Shown here piece by piece: positions 9,185 through 17,939 of a stretch of 64,000 bases of DNA. The position numbers were made by a program, and so were the translations under genes. Position 1 is the first letter of the stretch. Every line of letters starts with the position of its first letter. The notes below the pieces were generated by a model. That model had not been told where the DNA came from. It saw only the letters and a program-made list of their open reading frames with translations, and made no database searches. This DNA is from Hamadaea tsunoensis DSM 44101. GTDB lineage: Bacteria; Actinomycetota; Actinomycetes; Mycobacteriales; Micromonosporaceae. The stretch covers positions 248,001-312,000 of the forward strand of contig NZ_AUAX01000005.1 of the NCBI RefSeq assembly GCF_000428945.1, written 5' to 3'.

Positions 9185-11785
9185 TTACCGGCCGTAATTG
9201 GCTGTGCGGTAGCCGTAGTCTTCGCGGTCGTCGGTGTCGCGGCTGAAGTCCCAGCCGCCGGCCGATTCGCGACCCGGGCGGCCGCCGACGGCGTAGCCGT
9301 TGACCTCCTGGCCGCGCCGCCAGCCCCGGAAGTAGCCCGAGGTGTGCTGGGCGAGGCGCTGCGGGTCGCGCACTATGCGCAGCGAACGGTCGGGAGTGGT
9401 GATCGGCGAGCCCGGCACCAGATTGGCCTGCGGTACGCGTTTCGGCAGGCCGGCCCGGGTCTCCTCGGCGAAGCTGGGGCTGGCCGCGCTCTCGGCGGCC
9501 CGCCAGCCGAGGTCGACTTCGGAGTTCCAGGTCGGCTCGTCGCCGTTGTCCTCGGGGGCGTCCCCTTCGGGGTGCCCGGTGAACCAGGCGGACCGGATCG
9601 TGGAGAAGATCAGCAGGTCGCCGTCGCCGTCGTCCACGACGGGCGAGCCGCCCCGGTTGGCGGCGCGTACGCTCAGCGGCTCCTCCAGGGCGCTGGCGTC
9701 GACCAGGCGCAGCGGCGGAGGCTCGGGCAGGACCAGATCGTCGGCGAGCCACGGCGGGGTGACCTTGTCGTAGCCGCCGGTGTCGTAGCCGTTCGCCTCG
9801 TAGCCGTTGGACCCGTTGGCTTCGTATCCGTTCGGCCCGAAGCCGTTGGCCCCGTAACCGTTGGCCTCGTAACCGTTGGCCTCGAAGCCGCTGCCCTCGA
9901 AGCCGCCGCTCTCGTAGCCGCGGTCGTAACCGTTGCGGCCCCGGCCGTCCCGGTCCCGGACATCTCTGTCCCGGGCATCCCGGTCTCTGGCGTCCCGGTC
10001 CCGGGCGTCGCGACCGTCCCGGACGTCCAGCGGATCGCGGGTGTCGCGGACGTCGCGGTCGCGCGGATCCCGGCCGCGGCCGTCGCGCTCGTAACCCCGC
10101 TCTTCGTAGCCGCGTTCCTCGTAGCCGCGGTCGAAGCCGACCGGCTCGTAGGGCGCCTGGTACGCGGGCGGTTCGTAGGCCGGCGGCCCGGACACGGCGG
10201 CCCGTTCGTCGCGGTCGCCGATCAACGGCCAGGACGACCGGGAGCCGGCGGGCTCGGCGGACGGCGCCGGCCGGGTGAGCGGCAGCACGATCTCCGTGGC
10301 ACCGATGCCGGCACCCTGCTCGTCGAGGGCGGAGCCGGCCGGCTCGCCCGGCGACGTGAGGCGCTCGGCACGGGCGTTGTGGATGGCGGCCTGCGACAGG
10401 GTCGGCACGAACGGCGCACCCACCTCGGCGGGCGTCGTGGTCCGGGGGCCGTCGTCGATCGGGCCGCGCTGGGCCGGCACGGCGGCCGTGCCCCCCTGCA
10501 CCGGCTGCGGTTGAGGCTGCGCAACCGTGGTGGTGGCGACCGGCTGCGGCTGGGTCTTGGGCTGCGCGACGGGCCGGGGGTGCGCCGGCTGGCTGACCTG
10601 CTGCGGCTGCCGCGGCGGCTGGATCACCGGTACGCCGACCGCCGGCGTCGGCTCGAAGCCGGGCGGCAGGGGCGCGACGGGTGCGACAGGCGCGGGCGAG
10701 ACCGGTGCGGCGGCGACGGGGTTCAGGGGCGACCGGGCCCGGCGCGAGGCCGGTATCCGGGTCGGGGCCTGTACCTCTTCGCGGACCGGCCGAAGCGGCA
10801 TCGGTACGGGCGCCGGCAGCGTGGCCGCGGGTGGTGCGGACGCCGGTGCGGCGGCCGTCCGGCGCAGCGGTTTCGCGGGTGGCGGTACCGGTGCGGCCGC
10901 GCCCGGCGAGGAGACCCGGTCGGCGATGGTCTGGATGAGCGAGGCGCAGGCGGCGTCGCAGGCGCGCACGGCGGCGACGGCCTGCCGGACGGTCTCGGCG
11001 ATCGCGGCGGTGATCTGCTTGCTCACGCCGCCGCGGCGCGGCGTCTCGGCGATGGCCACCCGCAGGGCGGTGACGGCTTCGGTGGCGGTGGCGTGGTCGG
11101 TGACACCGGCCGTGGCGACCTGAGCGGCCACCGAGTCGACGGTCAGCACCTCGCGGCCGCGGCCGGCCGGGGCCGCGAGCATGCCGGGCTCGGGCAGGAC
11201 GTCGAGGATCGCCAGCGAGAGGTGCTCGGCCGGGTCCGGGTACGCCCGCAGGGCCGCCGGGTAGAGCTCGCGGAGGACCTCCCGCAGGGCGCCCGCGGTG
11301 CCGTGCCGGCCGTACGCGAGTGCGGTGTGCGCGGCCAGCACCGGCTTGAGCCCGGCGAGGTCGCGGGGGGCCGGACCGGCCTGGGCGGACAGCGCACCCG
11401 CCTGCAGGGCGCGGGCGAGACCGACCGCGCGCCGCTCGGCCGGGGCCGACTCGATCTCGTCGGCCGAGTCGTCGTCGGCGAAGCGCTCGGCGAAGTCGTC
11501 CGCGGCGTCGTCGTCGGCCACCGCCAGCGATCGGCCGGCGGTGGTGAGCAGCATCGTCAGCAGGTGGTCATCGCTGTCGGCGGCGACCGCGACCCCGGAG
11601 GGGGCGCTGGAGCGCTCGGCGAGCAGGGCGCTCAGCGTCGCGTACCCGTTGGCGTCGTCGCCGATCTCGCAGACGTCGAGCAGGCGGCCCGAGTCGTCGA
11701 CGACGGCCGCGGTCAGCCATCCGTCGTCACCGGCGACCCCTGTGTCGGCCGAAGCCAAACCGCAATACACGCGAACGAGCGCCAC
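9185..11785 (-). CDS. Domesticated IS110-like transposase domain with repeats and a conservon-kinase-like tail
   Basis: 866 residues. Residues 1-250 follow the IS110 (DEDD) transposase N-terminal domain: VYCGLASADTG in place of VYCGID, then DSGRLLDVCEI, AVAADSDDHLL, and a helical part ending ILDVLPEPGM. The catalytic acids appear lost (GLA instead of GID) and no second catalytic domain follows. A Pro/Ala-rich linker leads to Arg-Asp dipeptide repeats and then NGYEA/NGYGA repeats (nt about 9780-10130). The C-terminal 150 residues contain IRSAWFTG and GLPKRVPQANLVPG followed by an RGWRRGQ segment, matching CvnA at 5700-6270. A GTG start has GGGAGGAG upstream. It is probably a scaffold or regulator; its molecular role is unknown. 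Confidence 0.6.
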   Translation of the reverse strand: MALVRVYCGLASADTGVAGDDGWLTAAVVDDSGRLLDVCEIGDDANGYATLSALLAERSSAPSGVAVAADSDDHLLTMLLTTAGRSLAVADDDAADDFAERFADDDSADEIESAPAERRAVGLARALQAGALSAQAGPAPRDLAGLKPVLAAHTALAYGRHGTAGALREVLRELYPAALRAYPDPAEHLSLAILDVLPEPGMLAAPAGRGREVLTVDSVAAQVATAGVTDHATATEAVTALRVAIAETPRRGGVSKQITAAIAETVRQAVAAVRACDAACASLIQTIADRVSSPGAAAPVPPPAKPLRRTAAAPASAPPAATLPAPVPMPLRPVREEVQAPTRIPASRRARSPLNPVAAAPVSPAPVAPVAPLPPGFEPTPAVGVPVIQPPRQPQQVSQPAHPRPVAQPKTQPQPVATTTVAQPQPQPVQGGTAAVPAQRGPIDDGPRTTTPAEVGAPFVPTLSQAAIHNARAERLTSPGEPAGSALDEQGAGIGATEIVLPLTRPAPSAEPAGSRSSWPLIGDRDERAAVSGPPAYEPPAYQAPYEPVGFDRGYEERGYEERGYERDGRGRDPRDRDVRDTRDPLDVRDGRDARDRDARDRDARDRDVRDRDGRGRNGYDRGYESGGFEGSGFEANGYEANGYGANGFGPNGYEANGSNGYEANGYDTGGYDKVTPPWLADDLVLPEPPPLRLVDASALEEPLSVRAANRGGSPVVDDGDGDLLIFSTIRSAWFTGHPEGDAPEDNGDEPTWNSEVDLGWRAAESAASPSFAEETRAGLPKRVPQANLVPGSPITTPDRSLRIVRDPQRLAQHTSGYFRGWRRGQEVNGYAVGGRPGRESAGGWDFSRDTDDREDYGYRTANYGR

Positions 11786-11843
11786 GGCGTCGATCTCCTC
11801 CCGGGACTGTCGTGTGCCAAGCTTTGATGCTGCCTTGCGATGC

Positions 11844-12704
11844 TCAGTCGCGCCAGTCCACGGCGCTGGAGATCTTGCCGATCACCGTACGCCAGCCGAG
11901 GCTCGCCTGTTGTGCACCGATTTTACGAATGCGGCGCTTGGCCATGAATCCGCCGATGCCGCCGGCCGATGCCGCCCGGAGCGCCTCGTCGAGATCGTCC
12001 AGCGGGGAACCGGGGGACAGCATGGTCAGCACCGTCTCCAGGCGCAACGCGTACGCGAGGTCGCGGGCCACCTCGCCGGCGCTCAGCAGCAACGGGGCGT
12101 CCCAGGCGTCGTGACCGCCGCGCAGGTTCTCCACCACGAGGTCGAGCTCGTAGGCGTCGTCCTCGGCCGGCTCGATCTCGTCGGCGGTGACCGCCTCGGC
12201 GAACTCGTCCCATTCGGCGAGCTGGCGCAGGTCGTGCGGGGCGTCCGACTTGACGAAGTCGAGCAGGCCCTCGGTCGACTTGAAGATCAGGACCTTGCCC
12301 TTGTGGGACAGGAAGAGCGGGACCTCCTCGGCGTCGGCGGCCGGCTCCTCCTCGGTCTCCGCCGCGTCCTCGGCGTCGTCGGCCGAGTCCTCGTCGGTGA
12401 CCGGCTCGAGGTCGACGCTCGTGTCGCCCTTGCCGGCGGCCTTGTCCGCGTCGTCGGAGTCCTCACCCAGCGCCTGGCGGGTGAGCTCGTCCTCGTCGAA
12501 GTCGGGCAGGTCCTCGTCTTCCAGCGGCTCGTCGGGCTTGCGCGCGAACGGGTTCTCCTCGGGCTCGCGCTCCGAGACGTCGGTCGGCGTCACCGCGTCC
12601 GACGTCCGGTAGGCGCGCAGCGTGAAACCGCTGCCCGCGGGCAGGGCGATCTCGACCGGGTCCATCGCGTACCCGCTCCAGAACTCGGTGGGCTCCTCCG
12701 CCAC
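11844..12704 (-). CDS. Acidic protein of unknown function
   Basis: 286 residues, not recognised. The N-terminal 40 residues (FWSGYAMDPVEIALPAGSGF) are ordered. A highly acidic Asp/Glu stretch of roughly 90 residues follows, then a mixed domain (PLFLSHKGKVLIFKSTEGLL, with a later AEWDEFAEAV) and a basic C-terminus (AKRRIRKIG). No signal or membrane segment is present. The GTG start has AGGAGG 5 bases upstream. It lies in line with the IS110-like gene (58-base gap) and could be co-transcribed. An 8-bp-arm inverted repeat at 12756-12781 may regulate it. Confidence 0.7.
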   Translation of the reverse strand: MAEEPTEFWSGYAMDPVEIALPAGSGFTLRAYRTSDAVTPTDVSEREPEENPFARKPDEPLEDEDLPDFDEDELTRQALGEDSDDADKAAGKGDTSVDLEPVTDEDSADDAEDAAETEEEPAADAEEVPLFLSHKGKVLIFKSTEGLLDFVKSDAPHDLRQLAEWDEFAEAVTADEIEPAEDDAYELDLVVENLRGGHDAWDAPLLLSAGEVARDLAYALRLETVLTMLSPGSPLDDLDEALRAASAGGIGGFMAKRRIRKIGAQQASLGWRTVIGKISSAVDWRD

Positions 12705-12755
12705 TGCGGCCTCCTGCGTTCGCTGTCCGACGCTTGTCGCTGTCCGATGGTGCCG

Positions 12756-12781
12756 GAGTCACGCACCAACCGTCGTGACTC
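12756..12781. promoter_or_regulatory. Inverted repeat upstream of the acidic-protein gene (operator candidate)
   Basis: GAGTCACG and CGTGACTC form perfect 8-bp arms separated by 10 bases, about 52 bases upstream of the GTG start at 12704. The spacing fits a dimeric regulator binding two adjacent major grooves, and no T-run suggests a terminator. Confidence 0.45.
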
Positions 12782-12833
12782 AGGGCACAACCCTAGTCGT
12801 TCCCCCGGCCGCGCGTGCGCCCGGCTCCGCCAG

Positions 12834-12855
12834 TGGTACGCGTTGCGGCGTACCA
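12834..12855 (-). terminator. Hairpin after the aminotransferase gene
   Basis: TGGTACGC and GCGTACCA form a perfect 8-bp stem with a 6-base loop, 4 bases beyond the stop of the minus-strand aminotransferase gene. It probably ends the cyd operon transcript. Confidence 0.6.
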
Positions 12856-12858
12856 GGG

Positions 12859-14559
12859 TCAGAGCAGGCATTCGTCGGGCAGCTCGAACCAGCGAAGCTC
12901 CTCGAAACCCGCGGAGACCCTGGCCCCGGCGGTCCCGTCGGCGTAGGGGCGGTCCTCGAATTTGTCGAACAGGCTCCGGGCTGTTTCGAGATAGTCGTCG
13001 AGTGCCGACTCGGGCGCCCGCTCGTGCTGGGCCGGCCAGCGCAGTTCCCCGGCGGCGTCGTAGCGCAGGCGGCCCAGGCGCAGCGGCGGCTCGACGACCC
13101 CTTCGCGGTGCCGCCACAGCCCGGTACGCGCCTCGAACCGGTACTCCGGCAGCAGCCGGTGGCCGTAGGTGGCGACGAGATGGACGGCCTCGGCGATGTA
13201 GCGGAAGACGGTCTCGGAGATGAAGTAGTTGAAGCTGACCCGCACCCAGCCGGGCTTGATCCCCTCGCAGCCCTTGAGCACCTCCTGCTCGAACTGGTGC
13301 GACCGGGCGAGGTCGATGCCGAGCAGGCGGTGGCCGTAGGGCCCCGCACAGGAGCAGCCGCCGCGGGACTGGATGCCGAACAGATCGTTCAGCAGCGCCA
13401 CCACGAAGTTGTGGTGAAGGTAACGTCCGGAGGGTCCCTTCACGACGAAGGACACGATGGACAGCCGCTCGGCGCTGGTGTTGCCGAGGATCTGCACATG
13501 CGGGTTGTGCTGCCAGGACGCGATCGCCCGGTGCAGGAAGTCCTCCTCGCGCGCCCGGATCACGTCGGCGCCGACCGCCTGCTTCAGCTGGAACACCAGC
13601 CCGGCCCGGATGTCGTCGACGATCGCCGGGGTGCCGCCCTCCTCGCGGTGGGCCGGGTCGGCCAGGTAGTGGTGCTCAAAAGTGTTGACGTAGTCGACAG
13701 TCCCGCCGCCCGGCACCGTCGGTACGCGATTCGTCAGCAGCTCCCGGCGTACGACGAGGACGCCGGGGGTGCCCGGACCGCCGACGAACTTGTGCGGCGA
13801 CATGAACACCACGTCCTTGTACGCCAGCGGGTGCTTCGTGCACCGCCCGTACATCTCGATGTCCACATAGGGGGCCGCGGCGGCGAAGTCCCAGAACGAG
13901 AGGGCGCCGTACCGGTGCAGCAGGTCGGAGATGCCGTGGGTGTCGCTCACGATGCCGGTCACGTTCGACGCCGCCGAGAACGATCCGATCTTGAGCGGCC
14001 GTTCGGCGTACTCCTGGAGGGCTTTTTCGAGAGCCTGGACGTCGATGTGGCCGTCGTGGTCCTCGGGGATGACCACGACGTCGGCGATGGACTCGCGCCA
14101 CGGCAGTTCGTTGGAGTGATGCTCGAACGGGCCGATGAAGACGACCGGGCGCTCGGCGGCCGGGATGTGCTCGCGCAGCGAGTAGCGGTCGTCGAGTTCG
14201 GCGGGCAGGCGGATGCCCAGGATGCCGATCATCTTGTCGATGGCGCCGGTGGTGCCGGAGCCCGCGAAGATCACGACCGTACGCTCGTCGCCGCCCACGG
14301 CGTCGCGGATGATCTGGCGGGCGTCCTCGCGCAGACGGGTGGTCTGCAGCCCGGTGCCCGACGACTCGGTATGTGTGTTCGCGTAACGGGGGAGTACCTC
14401 GTCGCGGATGAAGTCCTCGATGAAGGACAACGCGCGACCCGAAGCGGTGTAATCGGCGTAGGTCACCCGACGGGGGCCGTAGGGACCCCACATGACCTGA
14501 TCGTCACCGATGACGGATTCGCGGATCCGCCGGATGAGCGGGCTGTCCTGAGCGACCAT
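12859..14559 (-). CDS. Class V aminotransferase-fold PLP enzyme (cysteine desulfurase-like)
   Basis: 566 residues. The N-terminal region has YADYTASGRALSFIE and NTHTESSGTGL, then FAGSGTTGAIDKM (phosphate-binding turn). FSAASNVTG is followed by the PLP-aspartate region WDFAAAAPY, and the Schiff-base Lys lies in FMSPHKFVGGPGTPGVLVVRR (His-Lys). The large length and extra C-terminal domain differ from IscS/SufS and match a class V subgroup of uncharacterised function. It starts 6 bases after the cydC stop, so it is probably the last gene of the cyd operon. A role in sulfur supply cannot be concluded from sequence alone. Confidence 0.8.
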   Translation of the reverse strand: MVAQDSPLIRRIRESVIGDDQVMWGPYGPRRVTYADYTASGRALSFIEDFIRDEVLPRYANTHTESSGTGLQTTRLREDARQIIRDAVGGDERTVVIFAGSGTTGAIDKMIGILGIRLPAELDDRYSLREHIPAAERPVVFIGPFEHHSNELPWRESIADVVVIPEDHDGHIDVQALEKALQEYAERPLKIGSFSAASNVTGIVSDTHGISDLLHRYGALSFWDFAAAAPYVDIEMYGRCTKHPLAYKDVVFMSPHKFVGGPGTPGVLVVRRELLTNRVPTVPGGGTVDYVNTFEHHYLADPAHREEGGTPAIVDDIRAGLVFQLKQAVGADVIRAREEDFLHRAIASWQHNPHVQILGNTSAERLSIVSFVVKGPSGRYLHHNFVVALLNDLFGIQSRGGCSCAGPYGHRLLGIDLARSHQFEQEVLKGCEGIKPGWVRVSFNYFISETVFRYIAEAVHLVATYGHRLLPEYRFEARTGLWRHREGVVEPPLRLGRLRYDAAGELRWPAQHERAPESALDDYLETARSLFDKFEDRPYADGTAGARVSAGFEELRWFELPDECLL

Positions 14560-14565
14560 CCCTCA

Positions 14566-16269
14566 TTATGCGGCCGGGCTTGTTTCCCGCGCAGTACCGA
14601 TTCGGATCACCTGATCGAATCCGGCGGTCTCCGCCGTCCGGTGGGTCACCAGCACGACCGTACGCCCGCGCAGGAATTCCAGCACGTCGCGGAGCACGGT
14701 GTCGGCGTGCGCGGGGTCCAGGCCCTCGGTCGGCTCGTCGAGCAGCACGACCGGAGGTGCCTGCAGCAGCGCCCTGGTCAGCGTCAGGCGCTGGCGCTGA
14801 CCGCCGGACATCGCGGTGCCGTCCTCGCCGACGATCGTGTTCCAGCCCTCGGGCTGCGCCTCGATCCAGTCCAGCAGGCCGGCCGCGCGGGCGGCGTCCC
14901 GGCGCTCGGGCTCGGTGGCCTGCCGGCCGAGGGTCACGTTCTCGGCGATGCTCGCGTGGAAGACCGCCGCATCGGCGAAGAGGCCGCCGACGGTCGCGTA
15001 CGCGTCTTCGGGCAGCGGCCGGCCGTCGTAGCGGACCTGGCCCTCGTCCGGGCGCAGGGCACCGGAGAGCAGGGCGAGGACGGTGGACTTGCCGGCACCG
15101 GACGGCCCGACGAGCGCGGTCGTCGATCCGGGGGCGAGGGTGAGCGAGAAGTCCGCGAGCGCGGGTGGTCCGGCGGGCCGGTACCGCACCGAAACCCCCT
15201 CCACCTCCAGCAACCCGGGCCTGCCGGGCGCCCCCAAGATCCGGTTTGGATCAGGGAAATCACCCGAATCTTGGGCCATGATCACGTGGTTTTCCGTGAT
15301 CCAAACCGGATCTTGGCGGTCGCCGCCGGAGGCGGCGCGGCCGTCAGCGGTGGGGGCGGCGGCGGTGGTGAGGAGGGGGCGGAGGCGGTCCAGGGCTCCG
15401 GCGATCTCCGCGCGGCGCCGGGCCGCCGCCGTCAGCGAGAGCGCGACCTCCCCGGCGGCGATCGTGCCGACCGCGAGGACCCCGATCCACACGCCCGGTA
15501 CGCCGGCGGCGTGGGCCGCGGCGATCACCGAGAATGCGGTCAGCGCCATGATCAGCGAGCCCATCAGGTCGACCAGGACGGCCCGGAACGCCAGCCGCTT
15601 CTCCAGTCGCGCCAGGGCGTCCGAGATCGACGCCGCCGTGGCCTCGTACGCCGGCCGGGCCCCGTACGCGGCCAGGTCGGCGGCGCCGTGGACGAGATCG
15701 AGGGAGGCGACGGCGTACTCGGCGCGGAGCGCGGCCAGGGTGGAGGTCGCGGCCAGCCGGTACGCCAGCACCGGCAGCACTACGCCGCAGAGCACGAGCC
15801 CGGCCCCGAGGACGACCCCGCACCACGGGTCGATCAGGACGGCACCGGTGACGGCGAGGGCGCTCGCGAGCGTACCGGCGCAGGCGGGGATCCAGACGCG
15901 GACGACGAGATCCTGGACGGCATCCACATCGGACACCATGCGGGCCAGGGCGTCGCCGCGGCGTACCGGTTCGGCCGGGCGGTCCACGAGGGCGGCGAAG
16001 ACGCGCGCGCGTACGGTCGTGACGATCCGGAGTACGGCGTCGTGCGAGGCCAGGCGTTCGGCGTAGCGCAGGGCGCCGCGGGCGATGGCGAGGGCGCGTA
16101 CGGCGACGATGGCCACGGTCAGCGAGGCGACCGGCGGCTGCCCGGCGGCCGTCATGAGCAACCAGGTCGCCGTCGCCATCAGGCTCAGCCCGGCGAGTTC
16201 GGTCGCGGTCGCGAGGAGCACCGCCCCCAGCAACCGTCCCGCCACCGGCCTCGCCAACCGGAAGATCAT
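14566..16269 (-). CDS. cydC: Thiol reductant ABC exporter subunit CydC, with an in-frame palindromic repeat
   Basis: 567 residues. A six-helix exporter domain (starting MIFRLARPVAGRLLGA) is followed by an ATPase with Walker A GPSGAGKST, signature MSGGQRQRL and Walker B VVLLDEPTEG. CydDC exports cysteine/glutathione-type thiols needed to assemble cytochrome bd. Between the two domains lie about 28 residues (QDPVWITENHVIMAQDSG and onward) encoded entirely by an 83-bp palindromic repeat at 15234-15316 that is also found in intergenic DNA. The ATG overlaps the cydD stop as ATGA. A longer open frame to 17709 is antisense-like noise through cydD. Confidence 0.92.
   Translation of the reverse strand: MIFRLARPVAGRLLGAVLLATATELAGLSLMATATWLLMTAAGQPPVASLTVAIVAVRALAIARGALRYAERLASHDAVLRIVTTVRARVFAALVDRPAEPVRRGDALARMVSDVDAVQDLVVRVWIPACAGTLASALAVTGAVLIDPWCGVVLGAGLVLCGVVLPVLAYRLAATSTLAALRAEYAVASLDLVHGAADLAAYGARPAYEATAASISDALARLEKRLAFRAVLVDLMGSLIMALTAFSVIAAAHAAGVPGVWIGVLAVGTIAAGEVALSLTAAARRRAEIAGALDRLRPLLTTAAAPTADGRAASGGDRQDPVWITENHVIMAQDSGDFPDPNRILGAPGRPGLLEVEGVSVRYRPAGPPALADFSLTLAPGSTTALVGPSGAGKSTVLALLSGALRPDEGQVRYDGRPLPEDAYATVGGLFADAAVFHASIAENVTLGRQATEPERRDAARAAGLLDWIEAQPEGWNTIVGEDGTAMSGGQRQRLTLTRALLQAPPVVLLDEPTEGLDPAHADTVLRDVLEFLRGRTVVLVTHRTAETAGFDQVIRIGTARETSPAA
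15234..15316. repeat. 83-bp nested palindromic repeat inside cydC
   Basis: 20-bp perfect inverted arms (left 15234-15253, right 15297-15316) enclose a 43-base loop. Relatives lie at 23249-23331 and 46178-46260. Compared with the copy at 23249, one base pair in the arms has changed on both sides (CCGG against CCCG), so the stem is kept. Here the element is translated in the cydC frame. Confidence 0.9.
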
Positions 16270-17915
16270 GAGAGCACCTTCTCGCGTACGCGGCCGTCGA
16301 CGACCTCGATCACGCGGGTGGCGAGGTCGAGCATGGCCGGCCGGTGGGCTACGAAGATCGCGGTGCGGCCCTCGACCAGCCGGGCGGTCGCCTCGATCAC
16401 CGCCTGCTCGCTGCCGCCGTCGAGGCGGGCCGTCGGCTCGTCGAGCAGGATCAGGTCCGCGTCCGTACGCGCGTACGCCCGGGCCAGGGCCAGCCGCTGC
16501 CGTTCGCCGCTGGACAGGCCGACGCCGCGTTCGCCGAGCGGGGTGTCCAGGCCGAGCGGGAGCGCGTCGATCACGTCCCCCAGGTACGCCGACCGCGCCG
16601 CCGCCTCGATCGCCGCCCGGTCGAGGCCGGGGGTGCCGAGAGCGATGTTCTCGGCGAGCGTCGCGGCGAACAGGTGGGCGCGCTGCGGAACCCAGGCGAG
16701 CCGCCGGCGCCAGTGCTCGATGTCCAGTTCGGACAGATCGATGCCGTCGACGGTGACCGTGCCGGCGGTCGGGCGTACGAAGCCGAGGAGCAGTCCGACC
16801 AGCGTGCTCTTGCCGCCGCCGCTGGGACCGACGAGGGCGATCCGGTCGCCGGCGTTGATCGTGAGGTCGACGTCGACCAGCGCCGGCCCGCGCTCGTACG
16901 CCACGCCGACCCCGCTCAGGACGATGGCCGAGGGCGCCGCCACAACGGCCTGACCGACGGAGACGGAGACCTCTGACGGAGCGAGAAGGGTGAACGCCTC
17001 GTCGAGCGCGGTCAGCCCTTCCATGCTCGCGTGGAACTTGCTGCCGGCCGCGCGCAGCGGTGCGTACGCCTCCGGGGTCAGCAGCAGCACCAGCAGCGCG
17101 GTCGACAACGTCAGGCTGCCGGACAGCAGGCGCAGGCCGACCGGGACGGCGACCAGCGCCACCGAGATCGTCCCGATCAGTTCCAGGACGAGCGCCGAGA
17201 GGAACGCGATCCGCAGCGTCTTCATGGTCGCGACGCGATGCTGGTCGGCCATCGCGCGTACGGCGGAGACCTGGGCCTGGGCGCGACCGAAGGCACGTAG
17301 CGTGGGCAGCCCGGAGACCATGTCGAGGAAGTGCCCGCCCAGGTGCCGCAGGCGCCGCCACTGCTTCTCGGTGGCGGCCTGGGTCTGCCAGCCGATCAGG
17401 ATGCCGAACACGGGGATGAGCGGCAGCGTGACCAGCACGATGATCGCGCTGGTCAGGTCGCTGAGGGCGAGGGTCAGCACCGCCGCGGCCGGCACGGTCG
17501 CGCCCAGCACGAGCTGCGGCAGGTAACCCGTGAAGTAGCCGTCGAGCGCGTCGAGACCGCGCCCGGTCAGCGTCGCCAGCTCGCCCGCGCGCTGGCCGGC
17601 GAGCCAGCCGGGGCCGCGCTCGCCGACCGCGCCGAGCAGATCCGCCCGCAGCTGAGCCTTGACCGTCGCCGCCATCCGGGCCGCGGCCAGACCGCTCAGG
17701 GCGGTGCACCCGGCCCGCAGCACGAGGGCGACGACGAAGCCGGCGAGCGCCACCCCGTCCAGCCGGCCCTCCGCCGCGGCGGCCAGGGTGCGGGCCAGCG
17801 CGTACGCCACCGCGACGATCGTCACCGCGGTGGCGCCGCCGGTCAGAGCGAGCGCGGCGGCGTCACGCCGGGCCGCGGGCACGGCGCGCAACAGGCGCGG
17901 ATCGAACGGACGCAT
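16266..17915 (-). CDS. cydD: Thiol reductant ABC exporter subunit CydD
   Basis: 549 residues: six membrane helices, then an ATPase with Walker A GPSGGGKST, signature LSSGERQRL and Walker B LILLDEPTARLDGG. It pairs with CydC to form the heterodimeric exporter that supports cytochrome bd maturation. The ATG lies 24 bases after the cydB stop without a clear Shine-Dalgarno. The gene overlaps cydC by 4 bases, so the two subunits are probably translated in equal amounts. Confidence 0.93.
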   Translation of the reverse strand: MRPFDPRLLRAVPAARRDAAALALTGGATAVTIVAVAYALARTLAAAAEGRLDGVALAGFVVALVLRAGCTALSGLAAARMAATVKAQLRADLLGAVGERGPGWLAGQRAGELATLTGRGLDALDGYFTGYLPQLVLGATVPAAAVLTLALSDLTSAIIVLVTLPLIPVFGILIGWQTQAATEKQWRRLRHLGGHFLDMVSGLPTLRAFGRAQAQVSAVRAMADQHRVATMKTLRIAFLSALVLELIGTISVALVAVPVGLRLLSGSLTLSTALLVLLLTPEAYAPLRAAGSKFHASMEGLTALDEAFTLLAPSEVSVSVGQAVVAAPSAIVLSGVGVAYERGPALVDVDLTINAGDRIALVGPSGGGKSTLVGLLLGFVRPTAGTVTVDGIDLSELDIEHWRRRLAWVPQRAHLFAATLAENIALGTPGLDRAAIEAAARSAYLGDVIDALPLGLDTPLGERGVGLSSGERQRLALARAYARTDADLILLDEPTARLDGGSEQAVIEATARLVEGRTAIFVAHRPAMLDLATRVIEVVDGRVREKVLS

Positions 17916-17939
17916 CAGACGCAGTACAGCAGACGCCGC

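Noticed and set aside
7869-9752. A 627-residue frame extending the solute-binding protein upstream
   Set aside because: The extension runs in an alternative frame of the neighbouring gene; the Tat signal and GGAGG fix the start at 9071.
9185-11785. An intact insertion sequence of the IS110 family
   Set aside because: Catalytic acids appear lost, the second catalytic domain is missing, and no recombination ends were found; the gene has a long non-transposase tail.
14566-17709. A single 1047-residue frame over cydC and half of cydD, suggesting a CydDC fusion
   Set aside because: The first 480 codons are an out-of-frame reading of cydD; true CydC begins at 16269 with ATGA overlap.
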